This document shows, piece by piece, positions 12,716 to 24,612 of a DNA stretch of 64,000 nt. The notes beneath the pieces are model-generated. The model saw nothing but the letters and a program-made list of their open reading frames with translations. It was not told the origin of the DNA and searched no databases. Made by a program: the position numbers and the translations under genes. Source of the DNA: Misgurnus anguillicaudatus (Eukaryota; Chordata; Actinopteri; Cypriniformes; Cobitidae); contig NC_073361.2 in the NCBI RefSeq assembly GCF_027580225.2, positions 19,415,001 to 19,479,000 of the forward strand, given 5' to 3'. How positions within the stretch are numbered: the stretch's first letter is position 1; the number at the start of each line of letters is the position of its first letter.

Positions 12716-12794
12716 CTTAGAAAATACAGCAATAATAAGCTAATAACACATTTGTGACCTTTTGAAGCTTGAAGACGCATTCACAATCCACTTT

Positions 12795-13041
12795 TAGGGG
12801 CCATTCACATGTCACGCCTAAAAACGTGTGAAAACGCTAGGCACATAGATTCTTGTCTCATGACCTGGCATTCTGAAAAGTTGAGATGTTTTTAACTCGA
12901 TGCGGTGCGGACATGCCTGGAAAAAGGGCGTGTTGTACATTGCGACCACTTTGCTTCCATTATGAGCGCACATACTGCGCGCCTACGTTTGAAATAACGA
13001 ACTTGAGCATGCAAAAGATGCGACATGTGAATGACCCCTTA
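12795..13041. mobile_element. Short inverted-repeat element (about 250 bp)
   Basis: The left end TAGGGGCCATTCACATGTC is mirrored by GACATGTGAATGACCCCTTA on the right. The interior is GC-rich (ACGTGTGAAAACGC, GCGCGCCTACG). It carries no transposase. Confidence 0.8.
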
Positions 13042-14410
13042 GGCCGCACTCATATCAAACCCAACCAAACCTTGCTCGAGTGCGATTGTCCCCCCCCCTT
13101 ACTCCCCCAAAAGCACACATTCTGTACTTTGACCAATCTGAGCCCGAGCACGCTTCGAGCACGCAATCGTCATTAGGATGCAATTGTTTTGAAGAAAACA
13201 GGAAGTATGTGATCTCTTAACACTGGAACCCATCATAATGTCATTAAGTCTTGTTTGTTTTCTGTCGCGTGTGCATCTCAGACATTCACGTAACTGCTGT
13301 GTGCATAAGAAGGATTTTACGAAGGCAGATGAAGGTGAGTGGTCTCCTTTTAAACTGCGCTCTGGCGTGATTTGCGATCACACTGTGTGTTCCGCGCCTG
13401 AGCCCAAGTGAACCACGCTATGAGGTCTTCACGAGTCCACTTAGATACGAAAACCCGAGGCCCGACCCAAGACCAGAGTGGGTTCTGGTCTCAAAGTTTC
13501 ATGTGTGCCTCAAACACAGGTCTGGTATAATAATTGTGCAATCGGGTCTCGGGTTATTTAAAATGAATGTGTTTCTGCCGAACGGACCCCAAGACAACCC
13601 GAACTATTTTGTGTGTGTGCGTCGATTCGTCTTCCATTCGCTCATCTGTTTGCCAAGAGCGCTTGTGACATTGTGTGGCTGACGGTACATTAATTTTCAT
13701 TGATACAGATCTATCAATTAATTTAAAATTTACATTTAAGTGGTTACCTCAGTGTCGTCGGCAGATAACACAGTGCAATCAATGGAGCAGCGGCCCAAAT
13801 GGGTTGTGAGGCCACCGGGTTTATTTCTGTCTTACTGGTGGTCAGTTATATGCGAGTCAATGTATAAACAACCCGCGTCCGACCAACATTTTCAACTAAT
13901 CCGCCCGCAACTCGGACCGAACCGCAAAAAAAAATAATTATGTACCCGACCCACTTCCTGGCCTGCATTTTTTTTAAGTAGTAATTGTTTAAAATAGTTA
14001 ATTGGCATTTTTATTTCAAACGACCTGACAACGCGACCCGAATATCATTAAAAAATTTTTTTGGATGACTCAGAACCGCGGGTAACCTTGCTCATTTTGG
14101 ATCAACCCATGCATCACTGGTGAGTGTGGGGCTTCAGACTGCACACACACTGGTGCCGTTTACATTCAGGTCCAGTCAGGTAAAAACTAAAATGCCACTG
14201 CTTTGGATAGGGCTCGGATCTAATTTTCTCGGGTTTGTCTCTGGTCGGGTCTTGATAATTTATGCACATCGGGCCGGGTACATTTATTTGGACCCGAGAA
14301 TGCCTCTACCGTGCTCAAGCCCACCTCTGCAAGCCAGCCAGGGCGCCATTAACCAAACGGCGGTTTGGTTTGCATATTTTGAGCGTGCCCTTAATGTGAA
14401 AAGAAGAGCA
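13042..14410. repeat. Older repeat carrying a nested hAT element
   Basis: The flanks at 13042-13411 and 14316-14410 appear to be two halves of one repeat. After removal of the inserted hAT element the text reads through CCAAGTGAACC and GTGCTCAAGCCCACC without a gap. The outer boundaries are approximate because no clean terminal repeat was found. Confidence 0.5.
13420..14307. mobile_element. hAT-type non-autonomous element (about 890 bp)
   Basis: The left end TGAGGTCTTCACGAGTCCA and the inverted right end GAGGCATTCTCGGGTCCA match at most positions. Sub-terminal GGGTCGGG-like motifs occur on both sides. The flanks ACCACGCT (13412-13419) and ACCGTGCT (14308-14315) look like an 8-bp duplication with two later changes. 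No transposase frame remains. Confidence 0.75.
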
Positions 14411-15965
14411 TGAGATCACTAATAAAATCTGTGTTTTGTCCAAAGCACAAAAAGACACACGAGCTAGGTCTGAGCAACACGATGGTAAATGTTTCACCCC
14501 AAAAACATTTTGAACATTTTGTCATTCTTTTAGTGTCAAAGTTAGCTGTCCCGTAGCTTTTATAAATCACTTTTGCAGTCTCCTCCTATTATATTGAGTG
14601 ATTTTATGTGACACTGCTTTCTTGAGCCAACTAACTGATGTAAGGCCTCAAGAACTGACTTTTAAACGATCTTTCACCCTGGTGCCAAGAGTGCTGGATT
14701 AGCTACTGATGTAGACCTTCTGATAAGACCATTAAGTGTCGTCAGTTAATGCAGGCTCTTCACACAGTCTGTCATTTCCTCCCTCACAAGTCTTCTTTTA
14801 AACATATTCTAGAGTAAGGTTTACTAGCTTGTTAGCACTCGCTGGCCCAGTTACTCCTGCCCTAATGGAGCTGCTGTGACAGGTGTGTCTTGTAGTTTAC
14901 AGTTGGAAAAATCTCTTTAAAACCCATTTTAAGAGCAGGCAATAAAGTAGTGCTTTACAAATGGGAGTATTGCTGGGAAATGTCTGGTTGAACAGCTCCA
15001 GTGTTAAAGTCGGGTAGTTAGATTATACACTGCAAATCTTCCTATCAACAACCACTGTGTTTACATCTCTAAAAATCTCATTTTTATGGCCCAACTACTG
15101 TGGCATTTGGAGAACCTTGTTTCTCTTGTTCAAAGATCAGAGGTGTGGGTAGAGACGATGCATATGGGTGTAGGAATTCACCAGAACAATGGTTTATTAT
15201 GGCGCTGCCATTTAACGTGCAAATAAATAGAAGGTTGCTAACGGTGTGTGCTAGCCAGGATGGAGGGCTGCTGGGAGCCATCAAAAATCTGGCACTCGAG
15301 GGAATAGGCAGACATTACAGCCTGGAGACAACTCTGGGGATCCAGTTTATTTTAGGGCTCATCTGAGCATATTGTCTTGCGGGAAGAGACTGCTTGACTG
15401 TATTGCTTTTTGTATTTGCTCTTCTAACCCTTCACCATACAATATGGGAGTTTTATAATCCAGAACTTCCATAAAACAAATCTTGGGTTGGTTACACGGA
15501 TTGTTGCTTTTCAGTTTCACAATACCGCCTTCAGTTTCAACCACTTGATATAACATGTCTGCGTCGAGCAGAGATCTGATCGCAGCAGACATTGCACAGA
15601 GGATGCTTTTGAGCACGCACCCATGCACCTTTTCAAAATAAACCCTCATGTTTATAGTGCTGAAGAGACTGAGGAATGTATGAAATGTATCCAATCTCTA
15701 TACTCACTGTCCTTTTTATTGCTGTTGTAAACCTCCCTCAGGGACCATTTACTTGATGGCTGAATTCTTTGATAAAGATTTTTTTTTATCATGAGAACAC
15801 TCTTTCAGACTTTTTTATTTATTTCTTTGTGTCGGGTGTTTGCTAAGGCAAGTTTTAAAAGAAATCTCAAAAGAAAAAGCTAAATATTAAATGTAGTTTG
15901 TCATGCACCAACATGAATTTTCTCATCATCACGCAGCTTATTAGTTCCAGGTATTTCTTTTAAAC
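14411..15965. other. Mostly unique sequence with one unexplained minus-strand open frame
   Basis: No repeat family is recognised between 14550 and 15900. The minus strand has an open frame of about 110 codons at 15359-15694. It starts at a TTG right after a stop codon, with no ATG, no splice acceptor and no domain I recognise, so it is not called as a gene. The sequence has good complexity and could be conserved non-coding DNA. Confidence 0.4.
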
Positions 15966-16507
15966 AACAATAATAATAATAACTAGAAAATGCATTTCGG
16001 GACGAACTGCAAAAGTGTGCTTGCTCTGGTGCCGCCGATTTAGTTTGTGCATCCTCACATTGGAGTCCCAAGTTCATGTACAAAGTTTGGTTTCAATACG
16101 TAAAAGCGTTCCTGAGATATAAACTACTTCCTGTTTGGCAGCGTAAAATTTTAGGAAAAAAATTGTTCTTTTGATGTTGTGCATCCTCACATTGGAGACC
16201 GAAATTCATGTACAAAGTTTGGTTTCAATACGTGAAATCATTCCTGAGATATAAACTACTTCCTGTTTTGGCGGCGTCCACGCACATTTAGTTTGGCCTG
16301 TGACGGGCAAACGCTTCCGAAAATCAAAAATCCTTCTAGTAACTTTTGTGAGGCTTGGTCCAAGGATCGTGTACGTGGAATTTCGTGAAGTTTGGACAAA
16401 ATTTGTGACCTGTGAAACTTTAAGGTTTCCAATATGGCGGACGAACGACATGGATCTGTGACTTCATCTTCTCAAGCAACTTACACCGGAACTGCCCGAA
16501 CATTTTA

Positions 16508-16509
<2 letters not shown>
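15966..16509. repeat. Interspersed repeat R1, copy 1
   Basis: It contains internally repeated blocks: CTGAGATATAAACTACTTCC occurs twice, and CATCCTCACATTGGAG twice. It then has TCCTTCTAGTAACTTTTGTG, CCAAGGATCGTGTACGTGGA and a final CTCAAGCAACTTACACCGG-like block. The same blocks recur at 19920-20300. It runs straight into a CA microsatellite. The class is unknown; no coding frame or terminal inverted repeat was found. Confidence 0.8.

Positions 16510-16573
<64 letters not shown>
16510..16573. repeat. (AC)32 microsatellite
   Basis: An uninterrupted run of AC dinucleotides, followed by AGAAATGTATACAGACTTGT-like text that also follows the microsatellite at 17611-17662. Confidence 0.95.
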
Positions 16574-16576
<3 letters not shown>

Positions 16577-17590
16577 AAATGTATACAGACTTGTAACAAC
16601 TGTTTCTCTAAAATTTACCATAAAAAAAAATATTTCACTCAGTGATTGACAGCATAATGCAATCAATCGTGTTACCGTTCAACAGTAACTAAGCATCAGG
16701 GACGTGCACAGGAATTTTAAGGGGCAGTTGCTCTAACCTAAAAAAAGGGGCACCTCCCTCCACAAAAAAATGCTACATCCAGACATGTTCGTATTTTGAA
16801 TTTTAAAACTGCATAACAACATAAGTTATGCGTTACTGGAGAGCAGGGAGACAGTTCTGTCTTTAAACTGTCTCCCTGCTTTTATTACTCAAAACAAAAC
16901 TGACTCGATGGCGAAAGGTCGGAAGACCAAATCATATCCACCGAGGAAATGTTTTTCGTGTTGTTACAGTAACACTTTGTTTACAGTTTTGCGCTGCTCA
17001 GCCTGGATTACAACACAATGCGTCCGATTCGCGAACTGACTCCTTTGAACGGATTCGTTTGAATGAACGGTTGAAACAACAGATCTGTCCCAACACTAAA
17101 CTCACAAGACGTCACTGTCAGCACAATCAGTCACTTATAGCGCCTCAGAAAGGAGAATGTAAATCTGTTTAGAAAGATTTGCCCTAAATAACAGTCTCAA
17201 CTAAAAAACATAGACATTTATTACTATGTTAACTTTATGATGAATAAATATTTTATCAGGTCTACCAAATAAGGATTTTATCCTACAAAGCAATAAAAGC
17301 CATGGTAAAAAACTGATCAAAGATGATGACAGAAGAGTGTCAGGTAATATCTGTGTCTGATAAATGCATGGTGCAGAGGAGGTTGTAAAACTCTTCAGAA
17401 AGACCAGTCATATTTTTTTTAAAAGACTTTGACTTAAATAGTGACATTTTTACATTTAAAATATCTGCTAATGATGAGAACATTTTGATAATTATGTACA
17501 TATAGAAAATTGGCCTAACATATCGGCCATCAGCTGCCCTGATTTCTAAATATCGGCATTGGCCAGAGAAAAAGCCATATCGGTCGACCT
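16574..17590. other. Repeat-derived sequence, no gene
   Basis: It includes a GTGATTGACAGCATAATGCA block near 16645 that recurs near 19150 and, diverged, near 20905. A hAT-like start (CAGGGACGTGCACAGG) lies near 16698 with no partner end found. Confidence 0.45.
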
Positions 17591-17630
17591 CTACGTGAAA
17601 GCATTCCTGACACACACACACACACACGCA

Positions 17631-17662
<32 letters not shown>
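17591..17662. repeat. Mixed (CA)n(CGCA)n microsatellite in an R1 fragment
   Basis: The sequence just before it, ACGTGAAAGCATTCCTGA, matches the R1 family; the text after it, AGAAATGTATACAGGCTTGT, matches the flank of the (AC)32 tract. Open frames of Cys/Val/Arg repeats across this tract are artefacts of the microsatellite. Confidence 0.9.
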
Positions 17663-17663
<1 letters not shown>

Positions 17664-18209
17664 AAATGTATACAGGCTTGTAACCAGGGGTGTTTCCAGC
17701 ATTGAAGGACATCCGGGGTTTAGCACAGACCATTTTATGTAAATACAGGGATCACAAGCCTAGATAACCCGCTCTAGCTAGCCTAGAACCAACTATAACA
17801 GCTATGCTGCACATGTTCAGTGTTTTCTTATTAAATTTTTTTAGAATTGTAATTTAAATAATTTTAATTTTTGGGTGAACAATCCCTTTAAAGTGTCCTA
17901 TTTTCACACACTAGTTTTGTACATAATATACCAAAAATTCTTCTTTAGTACTTAAGATAATCTTAAAAACATGAGACTTAATGTAGGCCAGAGTTCACGT
18001 CACCAAAAGCAGCAGATGTAAGCTGCATTTTATTGATCATAAGCTCATTTTTAAAATAAGCGATAGGAAAGAGCGACAGCAGCACTGATAGCCTAATATC
18101 ATTTCATTTCTTTACTATTTATGAATATGATTGTGTGTTGAGCGTCTACGACAGGGCTATTCAATTAGTTTGTCATGGGGGCCAGAGATACATCAGTGAT
18201 GATGACTAC
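17663..18209. other. Fragments of miniature elements
   Basis: TTTTTGGGTGAACAATCCC near 17870 is the right end of the common cyprinid TTAA miniature element. The text at 17905-17975 matches the left arm of the element split at 43431/45847. A hAT-like end (CAGGGCTATTCAATTAGTTT) lies near 18153. Confidence 0.5.
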
Positions 18210-18435
18210 ATATACATTTAAACATTCTCATGTTGTATTTTGAAACTGCATAACAACAAAATCAGTGCATTGTACAATATACTTTTTCTACAAACATGTA
18301 TTTTCAAACTGCATACAACAAAACTTGTGCATTGTAATATGACCAAGTAGGCTTTATCTACATCCAGACGTTCGTATTTTGTATTTTAAAACTGCATAAC
18401 AACATAAGTGCATTGTAAGATACCCGAGTAAGCTT
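18210..18435 (+). repeat. Degenerate tandem repeat, three units of about 70-80 bp
   Basis: Each unit has a GTATTTT motif, AAACTGCATA(A)CAACA and TGCATTGTA. A further copy of the same block lies near 16790-16825. Confidence 0.7.
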
Positions 18436-19919
18436 TATTCTTCATTTAAAGGGGTAAATAAGAGCCATATCACACTCATTGAGAATTTAACTTATTTACT
18501 CACTTAAGTACACATAACCAAAAGTTTATAATATGGAACATAACATTGTTTTATGCACTTTTTGGCAATGCTAATTATTTCACGACCTCTATTTAAACTA
18601 CAACCGCCATCTTAATAACTGGCAAACATTAAGCTAGCTTCTAATAAGAGAAATTATACTTTTAGATTTCATCAGGGCAGTAAAATCACGTGTATGTTTG
18701 TCAGCGCGATACGCATGCAGTGGTGCAGGTGCTGGGCTGTGAGCGATGGGCGATTAACTTACACGTTTAAATTGCATTCTTGTGTGAGAACGATGACTCG
18801 CATAATATTTGAGCCTTTGTCTGCTTTGAACTTCGGAGAAACGCCAGGATCTTTTATCTAGTTCACAAAAATCGTTTCCTTTATTAAGACATCTAATGTC
18901 ATTGTGATCGTTGAGCCGACATATCAGACAACAACTGTCGGAAGAGGAGTTGTTGTAAGCTGGAAATACAATAAATAAAGTTAAAACAGCCATAGAGTCC
19001 GTGGTCTCTGCATCTTGACGCGGGCAGACCAAAGCGCGAATACACGTGAAGGGGTGACTCGCGCTCTGCATCTCATGCAACAACATATGCACGCGCATCA
19101 AGATTGCTGTCCTCTTGCTTTCCATGTGAAATCAATGCTTCGCTGAGTGATTGACAGCATAATGATTGACAGCATAATGCAATCGATCGTGTTCCCGTTA
19201 GTTAAGCATACGATGATATATAACTTTCTTATCTGAAGATTATGTAAATATATGCAGTCTTCTAGCTGTGGCAAGCTGTGTTTTAATGTCTCATACATTT
19301 CTCAAAGTCATGACTGTTTACGTTAAATACACTTGGCATAACATGCATGATTTAAGGTAAAGTGACACTTTTTCGCGTCAATTCACAATCATTTAAACCA
19401 TGCAGCTGTTATAGAGCCGATGCCAAACGATCACTGCTACGCGAGGACGCGAAATTGACGTCTTTACAAACTAATACGTTTACAATGTATTACATTGATG
19501 AAAAACGGAATTAAACTTGTCATGTTATATATTACTGAAATAAAAGAAAGGGTTTTACGTCTGAATCCCCGAAACATTCCTACCTGTACTGCACGTTCTC
19601 AGAGAGCTCGCGTTGATTCACGCCTTCAGAATATAACATCCATTTGCAGTTTTGTACACAAATGTATATGAGAAATATTAATATTCCATTGGATTTAGTA
19701 TCAAATAATCCTCAGTATATATAGTTTTCAATAGGCACGGACTAAGTTTCGGTCTAGTCACGTGTGAAGGCAAGGCAATTAAACACGCTTGGGCTGCCCT
19801 CTAGTGGTAAAAGCTATATGACATTTTTATTTTTACATAGGATTTTATTGGACATTTTAAAGTGAAAATAACATAATATAGACATGTTACTGCAATGTTT
19901 TTTTATCTTGGCCATGTTC
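18436..19919. other. Sequence without a gene
   Basis: It holds another copy of the GTGATTGACAGCATAATG block (about 19145-19185, partly duplicated in tandem) and no protein-coding support. The minus-strand frame at 18754-19125 lacks recognisable domains. Confidence 0.4.
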
Positions 19920-20300
19920 ACATTGGAGTTACAAGTTCATATTAAAAAAATTATAAAGATATGTTACAGACAATCTGAGATATGAACTACTTCCTGTTTG
20001 GGGACTACGCCATAGGTATATTTTGACCTGTTTTGGGCAAATGCTTCCGAAAATCAAAAATCCTTCTAGTAACTTTTGTGAGGCTTGGTCCAAGGATCGT
20101 GTACGTGGAATTTCTTGAAGTTTGGACAAAATTTGTGACCTGTGAAACTTTTTAAAGGTTTTGTGTTCTATCCAATATGGTGGCCGAACGACATGGATCT
20201 GTGACTTCATCTTCTCAAGCAACTTACACCGGTACTGCCCGAACATTTTAAAGTTTGAACGGTGTCTCTGCGTCAAACGGTCTGGTCGCTAGAGCTGGCC
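19920..20300. repeat. Interspersed repeat R1, copy 2
   Basis: It shares long, nearly identical blocks with 15966-16509 (for example CAAAAATCCTTCTAGTAACT and GTCCAAGGATCGTGTACGTG) in the same orientation. Here the body ends in CTAGAGCTGGCC-like text and an AAT-rich tail, not in a CA tract. Confidence 0.85.
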
Positions 20301-20341
20301 AAAAAAATCTACCCGGGAAAAATAATAAAAATAATAATAAT

Positions 20342-20488
20342 AAAACTTAAGAAGAACAATAAGTGTGCTTTTGCAAGCACACTTAATAATAAAACTTAAG
20401 AAGAACAATAAGTGTGCTTTTGCAAGCACACTTAATAATAAAACTTAAGAAGAACAATAAGTGTGCTTTTGCAAGCACACTTAATAAT
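20342..20488. repeat. Three identical 49-bp tandem units, each with a hairpin
   Basis: The units start at 20342, 20391 and 20440 and appear identical. Each contains AAGTGTGCTTTTGCAAGCAC followed by ACTT, which folds as a perfect 10-bp stem (AAGTGTGCTT / AAGCACACTT) with a four-base loop. The array follows an (AAT)n tract at the end of R1 copy 2, so it may be the element's tail. Confidence 0.92.
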
Positions 20489-20514
20489 AGCTTAGCGGAT
20501 GATAAAATGTGCAT

Positions 20515-21386
20515 GTGTAACGCCGGTTTCACACCGCAAGCATGAGCAGCGCGTATGCGTAGCGTGAGCAGCGCGTCAGGAGAGCGTTTGCTGCGCGTGG
20601 CCATTGTGCCTTCACACCGGCTGCGTTTGCAGCGCATACTGTGCAATTTAATAACAGTATAAAAATCTCAAGTTCACATTACTTTATTTAACATGCATTT
20701 ATAAGCAAAACCTCTTCAAGACGCTTTTTGACGGTCAGTGTAATTTATAAAACTGTGATTTGTTTAATCTACATTGTTTTCGTGCAGTTCTGGTCCGTGT
20801 AATGTCAGCTATAGAAACAATACACAATTATATACATAAAAGGCCCATGGCACATTATTAAATGTTTCTCTTAAGTTTTACGATAAAATAAAACATACAC
20901 CCAGTGATTGACAGCATGAAGCAGTCGATTGGGTTTCCCCTCAACAGTTAAAGCATAAGATTTAGATTTATAGATGTATATTTCTCTGAAGATTATTAAG
21001 ATAGATGAGGCAGTGCTGGGCAGAGAATGAATGGCAGCGCAGTCTTCTGGCTACAGTGTGTTGCTTTCCTTTAAATTGTTTAAAGTCATGACTGTTTGAA
21101 ACACACTTGGCCTCACATTCGTGATTTTACTGTAAAATTACACTTTTTCGCGTCAATCCACGACCATTTAAAGCATAAACAATGCTCTGTCACTTTAATT
21201 GAGCATAAGCAGCGCAGCAAAAATAGAGCCGACGCCGAAACGATAGCAGCACTGCTGCTTCAGCGACGCTCCTGCCACGCGAGCACGCGCTGCTCACGCT
21301 TGCGGTGTACATGCTTTAACTTGTTAACATGGGTGCCAAAAAAAACATGCGCCGCTTACGCTTGCGGTGTGAAACCGGCGTAACAC
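20515..21386. mobile_element. Terminal-inverted-repeat element (about 870 bp)
   Basis: The left end TGTGTAACGCCGGTTTCACA is mirrored on the right by TGTGAAACCGGCGTAACACA. The sub-terminal regions are rich in GCAGCGCG and its inverse. No transposase frame was found and no target duplication could be fixed. Confidence 0.8.
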
Positions 21387-21448
21387 ATAAAAGGGACAAA
21401 GCATCTAGACAAGTATCTTATAGAGATGTTGGGCTGGGCTCTTTAGAC

Positions 21449-22722
21449 TTAAAAGGATAGTTTACCCAAAAATTTTAATTCTTTCATCATTTACTCCTTC
21501 TCATGTTGTTACAAACCTACTTTTTTTTGTTCTGATGAACACAAAGAAGATATTTTGAGGAATGTTTGTAACCTAACTGATCAGTGACCCCATTGACTGC
21601 TAGTATTCTTTCACCTACTAAGGAAGTCAATGTGGTTTCTGTTCTGATGAACACATAACCAAACCAATCAAAGAAATTTACAGGTTTGTAACAACATCAG
21701 AGTAAATGATGACAGAATAAAGCAACAAGCCCCAAGAAGCAGTGGGTTACCTGTGTTGTTAGGCACGACGTAAAGCGGAGTGCCTAAAACCCCCTTAGCT
21801 GTTATAAAATGCACTGTAACACCACTGCTTCGTGGGGCTTATTGCTTTTATAAAACGGTTACTTCATATGCATAGCAGGGTTTCATAAAATAAAACACAA
21901 ATAAGTTGTAATTATATGACTCTTCCGCCAAACAAAGTAGTTCCTCAGAATCAAGTGTGGCTTCAACAGAGCGTGGTTGATTTCATAAATCAATATTCAT
22001 CTAATTTATACATTAACATTTATATCGTGCAACTGTTTAAGTGATGATCAAATATGCTTGAAGCATGCTTAACTCTTTCCCCGTCAGCGTTTTTAAAAAA
22101 AAGTTGCCACCCAGTTTTAGTTTAATGCCTTCCAGAAAAAATGATCAAATTAAAATATGTCAAATTAAAAAAAGAACAGACCCTCCGCTTTCAATCAATC
22201 AAACAAACAAAAAACGTTTCATCCTACCTTCGTTTGTTCTCTTATCACCTCTAAAATTTTCAGTGTAAAGCTGAGATAATTCAATTTTTGTGAAGAACTT
22301 TTGTAAGAGATCAGATTCAGAGCCTGATCAAAATTTACAAGGTGTTTTTAGTGTTGAGTAAATGCATCAGTGTTTAAATTGGGTAAGATCGCCATCTAGT
22401 GGATAATAGCGAAAATATGGATTTGATGTTACAATAAAGAGAAGCGTTTTCTCTTTATTGACGAGATGACTCAACAATATTTATTGACATCTATCTGGAT
22501 ATCGCCATTAATTGTGCAAGTGTAGAAAAATTAAAAATATGATTAAAGACTGTGGTGTTTATTTTCATAAATCAGTATGCAGCAACAGTGGTGCAATGAT
22601 ACTTATGTAATGCGGTCTGAACCGTGGGGTTACCGGGGTATTTTATCACGGCTTAGACCAATCAGAATGAAGAACGGGCCGTTTTATATTTTTTTTATTT
22701 TTGGGTGAATTCTCCCTTTTAA
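21449..22722. mobile_element. Common cyprinid TTAA miniature element, split by an insertion
   Basis: The left part (21449-21725) starts TTAAAAGGATAGTTTACCCA and has the typical CATCATTTACTC, GAACACAAAGAAGATATTTT and GTAAATGATGACAGAAT landmarks. The right tip TTTTTGGGTGAATTCTCCC then TTTTAA lies at 22694-22722. About 960 bp of foreign sequence separates the two. Confidence 0.8.
21727..22690. mobile_element. Element inserted in the TTAA miniature element
   Basis: It starts with a hairpin region: AGCAACAAGCCCCAAGAAGC is mirrored by GCTTCGTGGGGCTTATTGCT at about 21824-21845. It ends with ACCAATCAGAATGAAGAACG then GGCCGTTTTATA. An internal hairpin AATAAAGAGAAGC/GCGTTTTCTCTTTATT lies near 22433. 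The exact ends and class are uncertain; it is defined mainly by the interruption of its host. Confidence 0.6.
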
Positions 22723-23442
22723 TGGCTGTTCACCACAACTATAAAAAATATAGTTTTGAAAATCGTTTTATAATAAAAATATAATATAGCGGAGTTCACA
22801 CCACAACTATAACGATAAAGATACATTGAACGATATTGTTGGGATCACTTTCTGAGCGATTTTTTTTTCTCACCTGCTGAACGATAAACCATTCACAGCC
22901 AGTCAAATCTATTTGAACTTCAAGTGCACGCTCACTGAAATAGCAGTGGAGCTCATTGCTGAGGTCCATAAAATTACCTCAGGTACCCAGCGCTGATGCA
23001 GTTGCTTTGAAATTCACTATGTTTTCCTCTCACACTAACTACGCCAAGGTAAGATATTATTACAAAAACTACTAGATTCACTGTTTAGAGTTACGTGAAA
23101 CACAGGGTTGAATACTACATCTGGTTACCCGCTGTGTTTTTGTAACATCCAATATTAGTTAAAGCCATTAAAGGCAAGTGATTTGCACAAATGATGCACG
23201 CGCGAGCGAATTAGCATAAAGTTATCATTATGATGTGGACGCTGTTATCATTATAATGTGCAGGGTTCCCATGGGTCCTTGAAATCTTTGAAAGTTTGTG
23301 AATCTGGGAAGTTTTTCAAAATATACATACATAGATACAGGTCATAAAAGTCCTTGAATCTATATTATGCAAGAAGTTTTCTGGATAAAATATCCATATT
23401 ATTCCCTGCGTAGTGTAGGATAATATCATAAAAATTCTAGAC

Positions 23443-24203
23443 CAGTAATTCTCAAGGTGTGGTCCGCGGACCACTAGTGGTCCGCCAAATCCCCCCAGTG
23501 GTCCGCCAAAAGATGACCTAAACTAGGCAAGTGTTTATACAATCATCACTTATTTAACTAGATTTTTAATGCACTTGCGAAACTGTGATATCAGTTCTTG
23601 CCTTTCTGTTTTAATAACGTAAAAATTGATCGATTGGCTAAACCAAAGAGGAGTCAAAAGAAAAGATCAAGCATCAACTGAAAGCAGCTAAAATCCAAAG
23701 ATCTATTAGTTTTGTAACGTACTAGTTTTTGTTCATGTGTAAAATCCCTGTAATTTCAGTGATTTTGGACATTAAGGGGAACATTTTTTTCAGCATTTTA
23801 TTGTTACCATAGTTACAACCATAGACTTCATATACCCACCACCTCAGTTTTAAACTAATGGCTCTTTGGAATGACATTAAGTGGGACCTAGGCTGTTATA
23901 GTATGTTTAATTGCATTTTTTTCACATGTGCAGTTTGTTGTTCATATTAAGCTGCAACTCATTTCACATTTACTTTTTCAAATGAAATAAAATTCATATA
24001 ATAATTTCTGAACATAGCATTGCATTTGTTTTTAAAAAAAGAGTTTTGACTTGAAACAGTTGAATATTAAACTTAAACTTAGCTTATCCTTCCTATTTTG
24101 TTGTTTTTTGGGGGAGTGTTAGAGTGGGATTCTGTTAGGTGGTCCTCGGAAAAAAATTGGAAGATAAAGTGGTCCTTGGGCTGAAAAAGTTTGAGAAACA
24201 CTG
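23443..24203. mobile_element. Nested hAT element (761 bp) with perfect 8-bp duplication
   Basis: The left end CAGTAATTCTCAAGGTGTGG and right end TTTGAGAAACACTG match hAT termini. The duplication TTCTAGAC lies at 23435-23442 and 24204-24211. Sub-terminal GTGGTCC repeats occur on both sides. No transposase remains. Confidence 0.93.
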
Positions 24204-24324
24204 TTCTAGACGTTTTAAGCACACATACTAAACTGTTCGCTTTAAATGCTTATATCTTCTGTATGCGAATGTTGATTCATACCAAAATGTTTTTTTTTTG
24301 CATAGTTGTGTTTGACACATGAAA

Positions 24325-24612
24325 ACGTCTCGGGTTACGTATGTAACTCTTGTTCCCTGAACAGGGAAGGAGACACTGCGTCTTCTTTGCCATACTTCCT
24401 GCGTCCCTGTAATGCCGCCTTTGGCAATATTTCAGATAGTGATATACTTCCTGGCTCCCACGTCACCCTGCCTTTGTCGTTAAGCCTCACCATTGGTTGA
24501 ATTTGATATACAAATTCAGACGCACCTGGAGGCGTCACCAAAGTGTCACCGCAGTGATGCAGCGCAAGTTCCCTCAAAAGGCAACTGTAGCAATGTATCT
24601 TACAAGGTAACA
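24325..24612. repeat. Interspersed repeat with CGTCTCGGGTTACG start
   Basis: It starts with CGTCTCGGGTTACGTATGTA and a short palindrome GTTCCCTGAACAGGGAA. It ends near GCAACTGTAGCAATGTATCT. I have seen this family in fish genomes; its class is not clear from the sequence. Confidence 0.5.

Noticed and set aside
17340..17733. Two minus-strand frames rich in Cys, Val, Arg and Ala
   Set aside because: The pattern is the translation of the CA/CGCA microsatellite at 17611-17662.
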